Positions 53,832 to 63,411 of a stretch of 64,000 nucleotides of DNA are shown here, one piece after another; positions within the stretch are counted from its first letter, which is position 1; every line of letters begins with the position of its first letter. The stretch is taken from assembly GCA_009836625.1 (NCBI GenBank), contig VXVC01000004.1, positions 1,015,037 through 1,079,036 on the forward strand. Direction: 5' to 3'. The notes under the pieces were generated by a model. It ran no database searches and was not told where the DNA came from. It was given only the letters and a program-made list of their open reading frames with translations. The stretch is from Holophagales bacterium. Its GTDB lineage: Bacteria > Acidobacteriota > Thermoanaerobaculia > Multivoradales > Multivoraceae. Both the position numbers and the translations under genes were made by a program.

Positions 53832-54595
53832 CCGCAGCCCAGGACTCCGCCGTCGACGGTGAAGGTCTGGCCCGTGGTCCACGAGCCCGCACGCGAGGCG
53901 AGGTAGACCGCGATGCCCGCGCAGTCGACCGGCTCGCCGAGGCGCCGGAGCGGTGTTCTTCCGGCGACCGCCTTCTCGCGTTCCGGGTCTTCCCAAAGTG
54001 CGCGGGCGAAGTCCGTCTTCACCAGCCCCGGGCAGACGGCGTTGACGCGGATGTTGTCGGGCCCGAACTCTGCCGCCAGATTGCGCGCGAGCTGCATGTC
54101 CGCCGCCTTGGAGATCGCGTAGGCGCCGAGCACCGCGTTACCCCGAAAGCCGCCGACCGAGGACACGATGACGATCGATCCGTCCTTGCGCTCCTGCATC
54201 TCGGGAATCACCATCTGGCACAGCCAGTGGACGCTACGGATGTTGACCTCCATCACCTTGTCGAACGCCGAATCCGGAATGCCCAGACTCGATCCGTAGT
54301 ACGGATTGACCGCGGCGTTGACGACGAGATTGTCGATCTTCCCCCAGCGCTCGCGGGTCGCCGCGACCAACCGTTCCAACTGGTCCTTGTGGCCGACGTG
54401 GCAGGGGTGCGCGATCGCCTCGCCGCCGCTCTCGTTGATCGCGGCCGCTACCGCCTCGCAGGCGTCCGCCTTGCGGCTGGAGATGACGACCTTCGAGCCG
54501 AAGGCGGCCAGAGCTTCGGCCATCGCCTTGCCGATGCCCTTGGTCGATCCGGTGATGACGCTCACCCTGCCGGTGAGGTCGAAGAGATCCTTCAT
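53828..54595 (-). CDS. Short-chain dehydrogenase/reductase (SDR)
   Basis: A 255-residue classical SDR. NAD(P) motif VITGSTKGIGKAMAEAL (TGxxxGxG), LVVNAAVNPYYG, catalytic Ser region SIVIVSSVGGFRGN, and Y-x-x-x-K in GAYAISKAADMQ; then CPGLVKTDFA. Sequence like FabG and glucose/alcohol dehydrogenases; substrate unknown. AAGGAG precedes the ATG. Its stop overlaps the downstream PhoD-like gene by 4 bases. Confidence 0.93.
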   Translation of the reverse strand: MKDLFDLTGRVSVITGSTKGIGKAMAEALAAFGSKVVISSRKADACEAVAAAINESGGEAIAHPCHVGHKDQLERLVAATRERWGKIDNLVVNAAVNPYYGSSLGIPDSAFDKVMEVNIRSVHWLCQMVIPEMQERKDGSIVIVSSVGGFRGNAVLGAYAISKAADMQLARNLAAEFGPDNIRVNAVCPGLVKTDFARALWEDPEREKAVAGRTPLRRLGEPVDCAGIAVYLASRAGSWTTGQTFTVDGGVLGCG

Positions 54596-54656
54596 CGTGC
54601 GCTTCTCCTTGGTCGAGGGTTGAGGGCCGCAGAGGGTAACAGCCCGCGGCCGCTGC

Positions 54657-54662
54657 TACAGT
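54657..54662 (+). promoter_or_regulatory. -10 element of the aminotransferase gene (leaderless, extended)
   Basis: TGC-TACAGT, 10 bases before the ATG at 54673. The alternative GTG at 54661 lies inside it and is therefore unlikely to be the start. Confidence 0.55.
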
Positions 54663-54672
54663 GCCCGCCGCG

Positions 54673-55836
54673 ATGACCGACGCCCCGCCACTGAGCGGCA
54701 CGCCTGCGAACCCGATCCCGATGCGGGTCGGCATGACCGCGCCCGAAGCGTTCCCGGCCGCCGAGATGGCCGAGGCGGCCGGCCGCGCGATCCTCGACAT
54801 CGGGAAGGACTTCGCCTTCTACCCCGGCGATCTGGGCCATCCCGGCCTGCGCGAGGTGCTTGCCCGGCGCGAGGCGGATCGCGAAGGCGTGGACTTCGAC
54901 CCGGACGAGATCGCGCTGACCAATGGTTCCATGCAGGCGGTGACGCTGGTTGGCAGGGTGCTGATGGAAGGGCCGGGCGACGTCGTGATCACGGAGGAGA
55001 CGACCTACTCGGGCACCCTCGGCGCCTACCGGGGTCTCGGCTACCGCCTGGTCGGCGTGCCGCTCGACGAGCACGGAATGGACATCGGCGAACTCCGCCG
55101 AACCCTGGAGAGCCTGACCGCCGCCGGTGAGAAGCCGCGCTTCATCTACACGCTGCCGACCTACCACAACCCGACCGGCGCCGTGATGCCCCGCGAACGG
55201 CGCCTCGAGATGATCGAGGCCGCCCGCGACTTCGACGTCCTTCTGGTCGAGGACAACTGCTACGGCGACGTCCACTACGACGACGCGCCGCGGCCGCCGC
55301 AGAGCCTCTACGCGCTGGCGAATGGCGAGGGCGTCGTCTACATCGGCTCGCTGTCCAAGATCCTCGGCGCCGGTGTTCGCATCGGCTATCTCCTGGCCAG
55401 ACAGCCCCTGCAGCAGCGGTTTCTCGACGAGCGTTTCGACGCCGGTCAGAGCACTCTCTCGTCGAGCATCGTGGCGGAACTGCTGCGCGGCCGCCTGCCC
55501 GCGCAGATCGAGCGCAACAACGCCGCCCTGCTGCCGAAACGTGACGCCTTGCTGGGCGCGCTAGCCGAGCAGCTCGGCGGCATCTGCACCTGGCGCAAGC
55601 CGGCCGGCGCCATGTTCCTGTGGGTCGGTCTGCCCGAAGAAGTGGACCGCGAAGCTCTGTTCGCGCTAAGCGAGCGGCGCGGCCTGGAGTACGGCTACGG
55701 CGCCGCCTACCACGCCGGTGGCGAAGACGTTCCGTTCCTGCGTCTGGCCTACGCCTGTCCTTCCTCCGCCAGGATCCAGGAAGGGGTCGACTTGCTGGCC
55801 GGCTGCCTGCGGGAACTCGCGCCCGCGAGCTTCTGA
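54673..55836 (+). CDS. PLP-dependent aminotransferase, class I/II
   Basis: A 387-residue fold-type I enzyme. The PLP lysine is K229 in IGSLSKILGAGVRIGYLLA. Other hallmarks are YTLPTYHNPTGAVMPRERR, LLVEDNCYGDVHYDD and the terminal FLRLAYACPS. It has the MocR/2-aminoadipate-aminotransferase style core without a GntR DNA-binding domain, so it is a catalytic enzyme rather than a regulator. It is divergent from the SDR gene. Substrate is not predictable. Confidence 0.9.
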   Translation: MTDAPPLSGTPANPIPMRVGMTAPEAFPAAEMAEAAGRAILDIGKDFAFYPGDLGHPGLREVLARREADREGVDFDPDEIALTNGSMQAVTLVGRVLMEGPGDVVITEETTYSGTLGAYRGLGYRLVGVPLDEHGMDIGELRRTLESLTAAGEKPRFIYTLPTYHNPTGAVMPRERRLEMIEAARDFDVLLVEDNCYGDVHYDDAPRPPQSLYALANGEGVVYIGSLSKILGAGVRIGYLLARQPLQQRFLDERFDAGQSTLSSSIVAELLRGRLPAQIERNNAALLPKRDALLGALAEQLGGICTWRKPAGAMFLWVGLPEEVDREALFALSERRGLEYGYGAAYHAGGEDVPFLRLAYACPSSARIQEGVDLLAGCLRELAPASF

Positions 55837-55949
55837 TGCAAATCGGTCGACAGCCCTCCTCAACCTCCAATCTGAACGGTAAGTACAAGTGCCAGAAACA
55901 GAGATCACCGGCCCCACTCTACTTCCGGGGTCGCGCATTTGATGGAGTG

Positions 55950-56651
55950 ATGGTGATGCCAAGAGCCTTTTCGCTTGCACTCGCCTTTTCCTTGGCGATG
56001 TGTACGAACGGAGAAGAAGCAGAAACCAAACCCACGACTATTAACATTGTGTCTCCGGACGATCCCGACACGACGAGGCACCTTCCAATAACCAACAGGG
56101 TTGAGCTTGGAACTTGGCGAACCGTCTATCTCGGAATCGAAATCCAAACAACCCTCTACGAAGAGCACGGCAAGCCAATGCTACACCAGCAATTCGAGGA
56201 CGGATCTCATCTGTCCTTACAACTCACCAACCGCAACGACAACTACTACCTTCCCGATGGGGAGTGGCTCGTTATCACGCCTAACGGCGACCTAAAGCTC
56301 TACGATGCGGCCGGCCTCATCTGGCTTGCAAGCCCAACGAGCAGTTCCATCAGCGGCGCAGGCCAAGCAACGGAGAAGGCAGCGCCACAACGGAGCGACA
56401 GCCTCGGCACATGGCGAACGTCTTACATGGGAATCAACATCACGACGACCATTTACGCAACCAACAACTCCGACACGTACCTTATGGAGCAATACGCAGT
56501 GCACAGAGGAAGCGGCGACAAGATCGAAGATACTCTGGCGAAACGCGGTGACCGCTACTGGACCGCCAATGGCAGCATCTATTACGAGATCTCCCGTGGC
56601 CGCCTCGACGCCTACTACTCGGACGGTGAGTTCATCTGGTCTGCACGGTGA
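55950..56651 (+). CDS. Lipoprotein with two tandem repeat domains, low-GC, unknown
   Basis: A 233-residue protein; the start is ATG 55950 or ATG 55956, with GGAG upstream. Signal peptide with lipobox LAMC. Two copies of one roughly 75-residue domain follow: copy 1 from LGTWRTVYLGIEIQTTLYEE to DAAGLIWLA, copy 2 from LGTWRTSYMGINITTTIYAT to YYSDGEFIWSA. Both begin LGTWRT-x-Y-x-GI and end in a D/G-x-IW motif. Codon use is far less GC-rich than the neighbours (many A/T third positions), so it was probably acquired horizontally. It sits at the left edge of the restriction-modification block. No family recognised. Confidence 0.8.
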   Translation: MVMPRAFSLALAFSLAMCTNGEEAETKPTTINIVSPDDPDTTRHLPITNRVELGTWRTVYLGIEIQTTLYEEHGKPMLHQQFEDGSHLSLQLTNRNDNYYLPDGEWLVITPNGDLKLYDAAGLIWLASPTSSSISGAGQATEKAAPQRSDSLGTWRTSYMGINITTTIYATNNSDTYLMEQYAVHRGSGDKIEDTLAKRGDRYWTANGSIYYEISRGRLDAYYSDGEFIWSAR

Positions 56652-57049
56652 ATACGAGACGTGGGAGGTTAGCGCCGCCGCAGGATTTCAAACCCGGTAG
56701 TCGCTGAATTCGAGTTCACTGAGAACACCCCGAACCGTCGAACCTACCGGAAACGCTTGATCGTCAACAGACCATAGCCGACACTGTGGCTAAGGCGAAC
56801 AGATTACGTTCCAGGCGTTGTGGGCAGTTTCGCTGGCTATGTCGGGTCAGTGCTGTGGCTAACCAGCAATGTGATCCCCAGACGAGGGCTGCTTCTCTAC
56901 GCGAAGCCAGCGGAAGCCGTCGAACCTGGGTCCCGGCCTCGCTAAACGCGGCGAGCGTGCCCGTCGAGCGGAGCCGGAGTAGATCCCGGTGTCTCCGCTC
57001 GGGTTCCAGTTAGACTTCTCTCACCCGCAACTCCCGAGGGTCCCGCATC
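56652..57049 (+). other. Intergenic stretch between the low-GC lipoprotein and the methyltransferase
   Basis: About 400 bases with no credible gene; a 75-codon frame at 56786 is Arg/Ser-rich and looks random. It contains CGAGCGGAG/CTCCGCTCG (56965-56973 and 56993-57001), a 9-bp inverted repeat with CCGG/CCGG inside, which could terminate or attenuate. A TAGACT hexamer at 57011-57016 is a candidate -10 for the methyltransferase gene. No direct repeats typical of an insertion were found by eye. Confidence 0.4.
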
Positions 57050-60000
57050 TTGCCGCGACGCGTAGTACCTCCCGACACCGGCACCGACGGTCTTGCCTCG
57101 ATCGCCCATCGGGCGAAGCGGAGGAACCTGCCACCTTCCGGCATCGAGTCCCACGGAGAGCTTCGTGAAGAGGCGGCCGTCGCGTACTGGCACAACCCTC
57201 ACCTGCCGCCCCGGCTGGCCTCCTCCCCCGACCCAGCCACGACCGACCGGCTGGGGGAGGTGCTGGCCGAAGCCGGGCGTCGAGCCCTGACGGAGGACGA
57301 GGTTCGCACCCTCGACCAGGCGATCAAGCAGCATGAACCCTGGCTCGACTGGAGTGGAAAGCGGGAACGCCCATGGTTCGAGGTTGACCCCGTCGCCCTG
57401 CACATGCACGAGAGGGTCTCGACCCAAGCCATCCTCCGCGTTCTTGCACGGCAGGACGTCAACCGGAGCCTGTTTGCCGATCCGCAGTTGGACTACGCGA
57501 AGGCCGTGCAGTTCTACAGTCACGACGTCGAGTGGTCGAACCGAATGATCCTCGGAGACTCCCTGCAGGTGATGGCGAGTCTCGCACGGCGCGAGGATCT
57601 GGCCGGGAAGGTCCAGATGATCTACGTCGATCCTCCCTATGGAATCAAGTTCGCGTCGAACTTCCAGCCAGAGCTTGGCCGGCGGACGGTGACGGACAAG
57701 GAGAAGGACTTCACTCGCGAACCCGAGACGATCAGGGCCTATCGCGACACCTGGACACTCGGCATTCACTCATACCTCGCCTATCTGCGAGACCGGTTCA
57801 CGATGATGCGAGATCTGCTCTCCGAGAGCGGCAGCATCTTCGTGCAGATCAGCGACGAGAACGTGCACCTCGTAAGGTGCCTGCTCGACGAAGTGTTCGG
57901 CCCGGAGTGCTTCGTCTCCCAGATCGCGTTTCAGACGACTTCGGGATTCGAGACGAAGACGCTGGCCACTTTGGGGGACTACCTGCTTTGGTACGCCCGC
58001 GACAAGGAACGTCTGAAGGTCAGGAAGCTCTTCGAGGAACAGCCCGCCGTGCCGGGCGAGGGAAACGCGCGATGGGTGTTGTTGCCTGACGGCACCTACC
58101 GCGGAGTCACTGCGGCAGAGCGCCGAAGCGAGACACCGCTGCCGGACGGCGCGAGGTTGTACAAGCCGGACAATCTCCAGTCGCAGGGACCGTCGAGCGA
58201 GCCTCAACCGTTCGAATTCCAGGGGAAGGTCTATCTGCCGGGCGCCAACTCCCACTGGAAGGCGAACTACCCGGAAGGGCACGACCGCCTCGCCGCGGCC
58301 AACCGCATCCATGTCGCGCGCAACAGTATCCAGTACCGTCGGTTCGCCACTGATTTTCCCTACAAGGAGCGCGGCAACATCTGGACCGACACGCTCACCG
58401 GCAGCTTCACGGAGAGGAAGGTCTACGTCGTACAAACGAACCCGAAGGTAGTGGAACGCTGCATCCTGATGACGTCCGACCCGGGTGATCTCGTCCTTGA
58501 TCCGACCTGCGGCTCGGGGACTACGGCTCTGTGCGCCGAGCAGTGGGGCCGTCGCTGGATCACTATCGACACGAGCCGCGTCGCCCTGACCCTGGCCAAG
58601 CACCGCCTCATGACCGCCAAGTTCGACTTCTACAAGCTGCGCGACCTGAACGCCCGCGACATGGAACGGAACCCCAGAGGACCGTGGATCTCGGCGACGG
58701 ATGAAGAGGGCCGCCCTACCGGCGGACCGACGACGTTTCGATCCAAGACAGTCCCCCATGTCACGTTGCGGAGCATCGCCAGGAACGCCTCGCTCGACTC
58801 CATCGTCCAAGAGCACGATCACGCTCTGTTCGGCGCCCTGGAGCAGTTGAACCATGCGCTGGCAGACGTCGGCGATGACGTCAAGGCGAAACTCGTCGGC
58901 AAGCTGGTCGAGAAGCACAGATCGCAGGGTGCTAAGGCCGTGACCGAGGCCGACGTCAGACGCTGGCTGCTGCCCGACGCCTCGACCCTGAACATCAAGC
59001 CAGCCCCGGCGCGCAGGCCGTTCAAGGCCCTGACGGCGGCGCAGGCCGAGAAGTACCGGAAGCGCGTCCCGGCGAAGGTCTGGCGCGAATGGGAGGTTCC
59101 CTCCGACGCGGACCCCGACTGGCCGAAGACCCTTGCCGACGCACTGGAGTCGTACCGCCGAGCCTGGCGTTCAAAGATGAGCGACGTGAACGACTGCATC
59201 GAAGCCGACGCCGAGTCCGAGGAGCTTGTCGACAAGCCGGAGATCGCCAAGGGGCCAGTGCGGGTGGCCGGTCCGTTCACGATGGAGGGCGTCATCGCCC
59301 TGGAGGAGGGCCACGACACGCCTATCGGCGGCGCTCCAGAGGAGCTGGAGGCGTTCGACTCCGAGCAGGCCGGGCTAGCCGCTGCCAACGCGGAGGCCCA
59401 TCTCGACAAGGTGCTCAGGCTCCTCAAGGCCACCGGGGTGGACTTCGCCGGCAACACGAGAATGAAGTTCACGGAGATGGAACCCGTAACCGGTCCGACC
59501 CCGATTCACGCGGAGGGCTACTGGGAGAACGGGGCCCAGACCGCACGCAGGGTCGGGGTCAGCGTCGGCCCGGAGGCCGGGAGCGTGTCGTCTCTTCAGG
59601 TCGAGGAGGCGGTGAGATCGGCGAACCGGGTCGGCTACGACGATCTCGTGTTCGCCGGTTTCGGGTTCGACCCAGCCGCTCAGGAGGCCATAGAGGACGC
59701 CAGCCATCCGAAGATGCGTCTGCACATGGCGCTCATCAACCCCGACGTAGCGATGGACGATCTTCTGCGGACACAACCGGGCAGCCAGATCTTCACGGTG
59801 TTCTCCGCCCCGCGCGTCAAAGGCCCGACACCGCAGGGGGACGGCCAGTTCACGGTCGCGGTCGAGGGAATGGACGTCTACGACCCGGTGAAGAGTACGT
59901 TGCACCCCACGGACAAGAGCCGCATAGCCGCATGGTTCCTCGACACGGACTACGACGGCAGGACGTTTTGCATCTGCCAAGCCTTCTTCCCGGACGGGAA

Positions 60001-60211
60001 GAAGTGGGACAAACTCGCCAAGGCGCTCGGCGATGCTGGCATGGTGGAACGCGGCGCCTTCCAGGCCCTGAGCGGTCTCGAGAGCCTTCCGTTCCAGCGG
60101 CCGGCCCGCCTACCCCCGCATCAGGATTGGCGCGTCGCCGTCAAGGTCATCGACCCTCGCGGCAACGAGGGTCTGCGCGCGGTGACCGTGTCCGACTGGC
60201 TCGGACACTGA
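57050..60211 (+). CDS. Type III-like site-specific DNA methyltransferase (Mod-like)
   Basis: A 1053-residue beta-class N6-adenine methyltransferase from a TTG start with GAGGG 9 bases upstream. Motif IV D194-P-P-Y-G precedes motif I D484-P-T-C-G-S-G-T-T, the circular order of Type III Mod and other beta-class enzymes. The region between them is the target-recognition domain. A further 480 residues follow motif I, longer than classical Mod (about 650), with a helical part and an alpha/beta part (DDLVFAGFGFDPAAQEAIED, HMALINPDVAMDDLLRTQPG). It is co-transcribed with the helicase-nuclease 14 bases downstream; the pair modifies and cuts DNA. Confidence 0.9.
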   Translation: MPRRVVPPDTGTDGLASIAHRAKRRNLPPSGIESHGELREEAAVAYWHNPHLPPRLASSPDPATTDRLGEVLAEAGRRALTEDEVRTLDQAIKQHEPWLDWSGKRERPWFEVDPVALHMHERVSTQAILRVLARQDVNRSLFADPQLDYAKAVQFYSHDVEWSNRMILGDSLQVMASLARREDLAGKVQMIYVDPPYGIKFASNFQPELGRRTVTDKEKDFTREPETIRAYRDTWTLGIHSYLAYLRDRFTMMRDLLSESGSIFVQISDENVHLVRCLLDEVFGPECFVSQIAFQTTSGFETKTLATLGDYLLWYARDKERLKVRKLFEEQPAVPGEGNARWVLLPDGTYRGVTAAERRSETPLPDGARLYKPDNLQSQGPSSEPQPFEFQGKVYLPGANSHWKANYPEGHDRLAAANRIHVARNSIQYRRFATDFPYKERGNIWTDTLTGSFTERKVYVVQTNPKVVERCILMTSDPGDLVLDPTCGSGTTALCAEQWGRRWITIDTSRVALTLAKHRLMTAKFDFYKLRDLNARDMERNPRGPWISATDEEGRPTGGPTTFRSKTVPHVTLRSIARNASLDSIVQEHDHALFGALEQLNHALADVGDDVKAKLVGKLVEKHRSQGAKAVTEADVRRWLLPDASTLNIKPAPARRPFKALTAAQAEKYRKRVPAKVWREWEVPSDADPDWPKTLADALESYRRAWRSKMSDVNDCIEADAESEELVDKPEIAKGPVRVAGPFTMEGVIALEEGHDTPIGGAPEELEAFDSEQAGLAAANAEAHLDKVLRLLKATGVDFAGNTRMKFTEMEPVTGPTPIHAEGYWENGAQTARRVGVSVGPEAGSVSSLQVEEAVRSANRVGYDDLVFAGFGFDPAAQEAIEDASHPKMRLHMALINPDVAMDDLLRTQPGSQIFTVFSAPRVKGPTPQGDGQFTVAVEGMDVYDPVKSTLHPTDKSRIAAWFLDTDYDGRTFCICQAFFPDGKKWDKLAKALGDAGMVERGAFQALSGLESLPFQRPARLPPHQDWRVAVKVIDPRGNEGLRAVTVSDWLGH

Positions 60212-60225
60212 AGCGTTCCGCCCCG

Positions 60226-63200
60226 ATGTCCAGTCAACCTCCCCTCCCGATTCAGCCGGTCGAGAATCCGATTCTCTGTTCGCCGTACCTCGAGCCCGAC
60301 CGGCACTGGCTTTACGACACGACGACCGGTCTGCCGTCGAAGATAAACGGGCGACGGGAGGCCAGCTACTGGTTCAAGAGCCAGAAGACCGGCAGCGCTC
60401 AGCAGTCGCTGCTGGCCGAAGAGGAGCGCGACGACCTGCCTCTGGTGAACGCGCTCCGCGCCGACGTCAAGCGTTGGCGAGCTGCCAACTGGCCGGGTGC
60501 GTCGGCAACCACCAGGAAACTGCTTCGCCACTGGCGGCGCGACGACCGGCGTCGCCGACTGTTCTTCTGCCAGTTGGAGGCGGTGGAGACGATCCTCTAT
60601 CTCCGGGAGATTCTCGCCCTCGGCAAGCGCACGCGATGGCGGCCCCAGCTCGCCAAGGACGACTTCCGGGCGCTGGCGGAAGGCCGGAACCCCAGACCGG
60701 ACGAGTGGGTAGCCACGGTCGCGCAGCACCCGAAGCTGGTGGACCTCCCGCACGAACCGGACCTTGAGCCCCTCGTGCGCTACGCGTGCAAGATGGCGAC
60801 CGGCGCCGGCAAGACTGTCGTCATGGCCATGCTGATCGCCTGGGCGTTCTGCAACCGGGGAACCAAGCCGGGAGACCCCCGCTACCCGCGACGGGCGCTC
60901 GTCGTCTGCCCGAACCTCACGATCAGGGAGCGCTTGGCCGTGCTACGCCCAACCGCCCGCGGCAACTACTACGAGAAGTTCGACCTAGTCCCGTCGCCCC
61001 TGCGGCCGGAACTCGCCAAAGGCAAGGTACTCGTGACGAACTGGCACGTCCTCCAACCCGAGTCACCGGAAGTTCGGCTCGGCGGACTCGCTGTAGGCAA
61101 CCTGGGTGAAGAGACCCCCGAGGCTTTCGCCCGCGCCCGTCTCGGCGACCTATGGGCGGACGAACCCCTCTTCGTGCTGAACGACGAGGGCCACCACGCC
61201 TACCGCCCGGCACCCACGGCAACAGACGCGAAGCTCACGGCAGAGGAAAAGAAGGAGCAAGAGCAGGCCACGGTCTGGGTGGACGGCCTGGACAGGATCA
61301 ACGCCGCTTGCGGCATCGGCTTCTGCGTGGACCTCTCCGCCACGCCGTTCTACATTCAGGGCAGCGGCTATCCCGAGGGATCGCCCTTCCCCTGGATCGT
61401 CAGCGACTTCGGTCTGGTCGACGCGATAGAGAGCGGCATCACGAAGATCCCCCGCCTTCCGTCGATGGACAACACAGGCCGGCCGGACCCGAAGTACTTT
61501 CGATTGTGGGACCAGATCGTCAGCGGCCTCGACGCCGGCGAACGCCTTCCCGGTCGCAAGCCGAAGCCGGACGCCGTCTACCGAGGAGCCGAGGACGCCC
61601 TTCTGACGCTCGCCGGTCAATGGCGTGAGCGCTTCCAGCAGATGAAGGAAGCGGCGCCCGGCCAAGAACGAACGCCGCCCGTAATGATCGTCGTCTGCGA
61701 CAACACGAACGTCGCGGAGCACTTCCACCACATGATCTCCGGGGAACGACTGGAGAAGGCCGTTCCCGGTGAATCCGCCGAAGCGCGGACCGGCAAGACA
61801 AAGGCCACGAAGGTCCGAGGCACCGGGCTCCGCGGCTTCGAGGAGTTCTGGAACACGCCTGCGGCCGAGTTCACGATGCGGATCGACTCCAAACTCCTCA
61901 CGGAAGCCGAGACTGGGTCCGGGAACGGCACGCGCAAGCAAGCCGCCGAGGAACTGCGCCGGATCGTGTCGACCGTCGGCAAGCCGGGCGAGCCCGGCCA
62001 GCGCATCCGGTGCGTTGTCAGCGTCAACATGCTGAGCGAGGGATGGGACGCGAACAACGTCACGCAGATCCTGGGTCTCCGAGCCTTCCACAGCCAGTTG
62101 CTCTGCGAACAGGTCGTCGGTCGGGGCCTGCGGCGGATGGACTACACGCCGGATCCCGAGACCGGCTTGCTGACGCCGGAGTACGTCGACATCTTCGGCA
62201 TACCGTTCTCTCTGATCCCCTTCAAGGGCCGCCAGCCCGGTCGCAGCACCGTCGACGACGACCGGCCCAAGCACGAAGTCCTGGCAGTCCCCGAGCGAAA
62301 GGGCTTCGAGATCCGCTTCCCCGTGGTCGAAGGCTACGTCACGGTCCTTGAACGCAGGCGCATCGCCTGCGCGGTGGAAGAGGTCGAGCGAACCGCTCTG
62401 AACCCCTGGGCCACCCCGACAGCAACGGTCATTCGACCCGAAGTCGCCTACCGGGTGGGCAGCCCCTCTCAATACGCATCGGGGTTCGAATCGAAAGAGG
62501 CGAATCGGGAGCAGTACTACGAGTCCGTCCATCCCCAGACGATCGAGTTCGCCATCGCCGAAGCCGTTACCCGGGAGCTGACCGAAGCAGCTCACGCCGG
62601 CAAGGAGGAGCTTCGGACGGAGTACCGCCAAGCACTGTTTCCGCAGACCCTCCGCATCGTCAAGAAGTACATCGAGACGCGGGTAGACCTCAACGGGATG
62701 AACGCACGCGACATCGGCCTGCAGGTCTACGCGCAGCGCATCGTCAATCTTCTCGTTTCAGCGATCAGGCCAGACACGGCCGCCGGAGAGGCACCGGAGT
62801 TGCCTCGAATCAACCGCTACCGACCTTTCGGCTCCACCGAGAGCGTTCACTTCAAGACGACGAAACCCGTTCAAGCCACGACCGCGAGCCACATCAACTA
62901 CGTTGCCTGCGACACGGAGAGTTGGGAACAGGCCGCCATGTTCCAGTTGGAGGAACTGGCCAAGCGGGGAGTGGTCCGCGGCTACTCCCGTAACGACGGT
63001 CTGGACTTCTCCATACCGTACGACCGAAACGGCTACTCCGCCGCCTACGAGCCGGACTTCATCGTCGAGTTGGAGGATGGGAGCTACGTGGTAGTGGAGA
63101 TCAAGGGCTACGAACAGTCAACCGCCGGCCTCAAGCACGAAGCCGCCAAACGCTGGGCGCGAGCCGTCAGCCACTGGCAGCAGTTGGGGGACTGGGAGTT

Positions 63201-63411
63201 TCTCGTCTGCCGGGAACCCCAGCGCCTGGGCGACGAGATCAACCACCTGCACGCCGCCCGGAAAGAGCGCCTCCGCGACACGGTCTCCCAACTTCACGCT
63301 CAGGCCAAGGAGGAGGAGCGACGCCTTCGGGCAGCAGGCTGGAAGAAGACAGACTTTGCCAACGCGCTGGTCGGGATGCTCGACGAACCGGACCAGCCGT
63401 GGAAGCCCTGA
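60226..63411 (+). CDS. Type III-like restriction enzyme: DEAD/DEAH helicase with PD-(D/E)XK nuclease (Res-like)
   Basis: A 1061-residue protein from ATG 60226; the open frame upstream lies inside the methyltransferase gene. Helicase motif I A191-TGAGKT, motif II DEGHH (from 320), SATP (about 371), MLSEGWDANNVTQILGLRAF and motif VI QVVGRGLRRMD. The C-terminal nuclease has EPDFIVELEDGSYVVVEIKG (about 943-961), a PD-(D/E)XK arrangement with E958 and K960. This matches the Res subunit of Type III restriction systems. The last codons overlap the PIN-domain gene by 13 bases, giving a three-gene defence unit. Confidence 0.92.
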   Translation: MSSQPPLPIQPVENPILCSPYLEPDRHWLYDTTTGLPSKINGRREASYWFKSQKTGSAQQSLLAEEERDDLPLVNALRADVKRWRAANWPGASATTRKLLRHWRRDDRRRRLFFCQLEAVETILYLREILALGKRTRWRPQLAKDDFRALAEGRNPRPDEWVATVAQHPKLVDLPHEPDLEPLVRYACKMATGAGKTVVMAMLIAWAFCNRGTKPGDPRYPRRALVVCPNLTIRERLAVLRPTARGNYYEKFDLVPSPLRPELAKGKVLVTNWHVLQPESPEVRLGGLAVGNLGEETPEAFARARLGDLWADEPLFVLNDEGHHAYRPAPTATDAKLTAEEKKEQEQATVWVDGLDRINAACGIGFCVDLSATPFYIQGSGYPEGSPFPWIVSDFGLVDAIESGITKIPRLPSMDNTGRPDPKYFRLWDQIVSGLDAGERLPGRKPKPDAVYRGAEDALLTLAGQWRERFQQMKEAAPGQERTPPVMIVVCDNTNVAEHFHHMISGERLEKAVPGESAEARTGKTKATKVRGTGLRGFEEFWNTPAAEFTMRIDSKLLTEAETGSGNGTRKQAAEELRRIVSTVGKPGEPGQRIRCVVSVNMLSEGWDANNVTQILGLRAFHSQLLCEQVVGRGLRRMDYTPDPETGLLTPEYVDIFGIPFSLIPFKGRQPGRSTVDDDRPKHEVLAVPERKGFEIRFPVVEGYVTVLERRRIACAVEEVERTALNPWATPTATVIRPEVAYRVGSPSQYASGFESKEANREQYYESVHPQTIEFAIAEAVTRELTEAAHAGKEELRTEYRQALFPQTLRIVKKYIETRVDLNGMNARDIGLQVYAQRIVNLLVSAIRPDTAAGEAPELPRINRYRPFGSTESVHFKTTKPVQATTASHINYVACDTESWEQAAMFQLEELAKRGVVRGYSRNDGLDFSIPYDRNGYSAAYEPDFIVELEDGSYVVVEIKGYEQSTAGLKHEAAKRWARAVSHWQQLGDWEFLVCREPQRLGDEINHLHAARKERLRDTVSQLHAQAKEEERRLRAAGWKKTDFANALVGMLDEPDQPWKP

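Noticed and set aside
56786..57013. 75-codon forward frame between the lipoprotein and the methyltransferase
   Set aside because: Arg/Ser-rich, with no ribosome binding site, no membrane or domain signal, and it overlaps an inverted repeat.
59089..60225. N-terminal extension of the helicase-nuclease reaching back into the methyltransferase gene
   Set aside because: The extra 379 codons overlap the real methyltransferase frame and look random; ATG 60226 starts a typical Res N-terminus.
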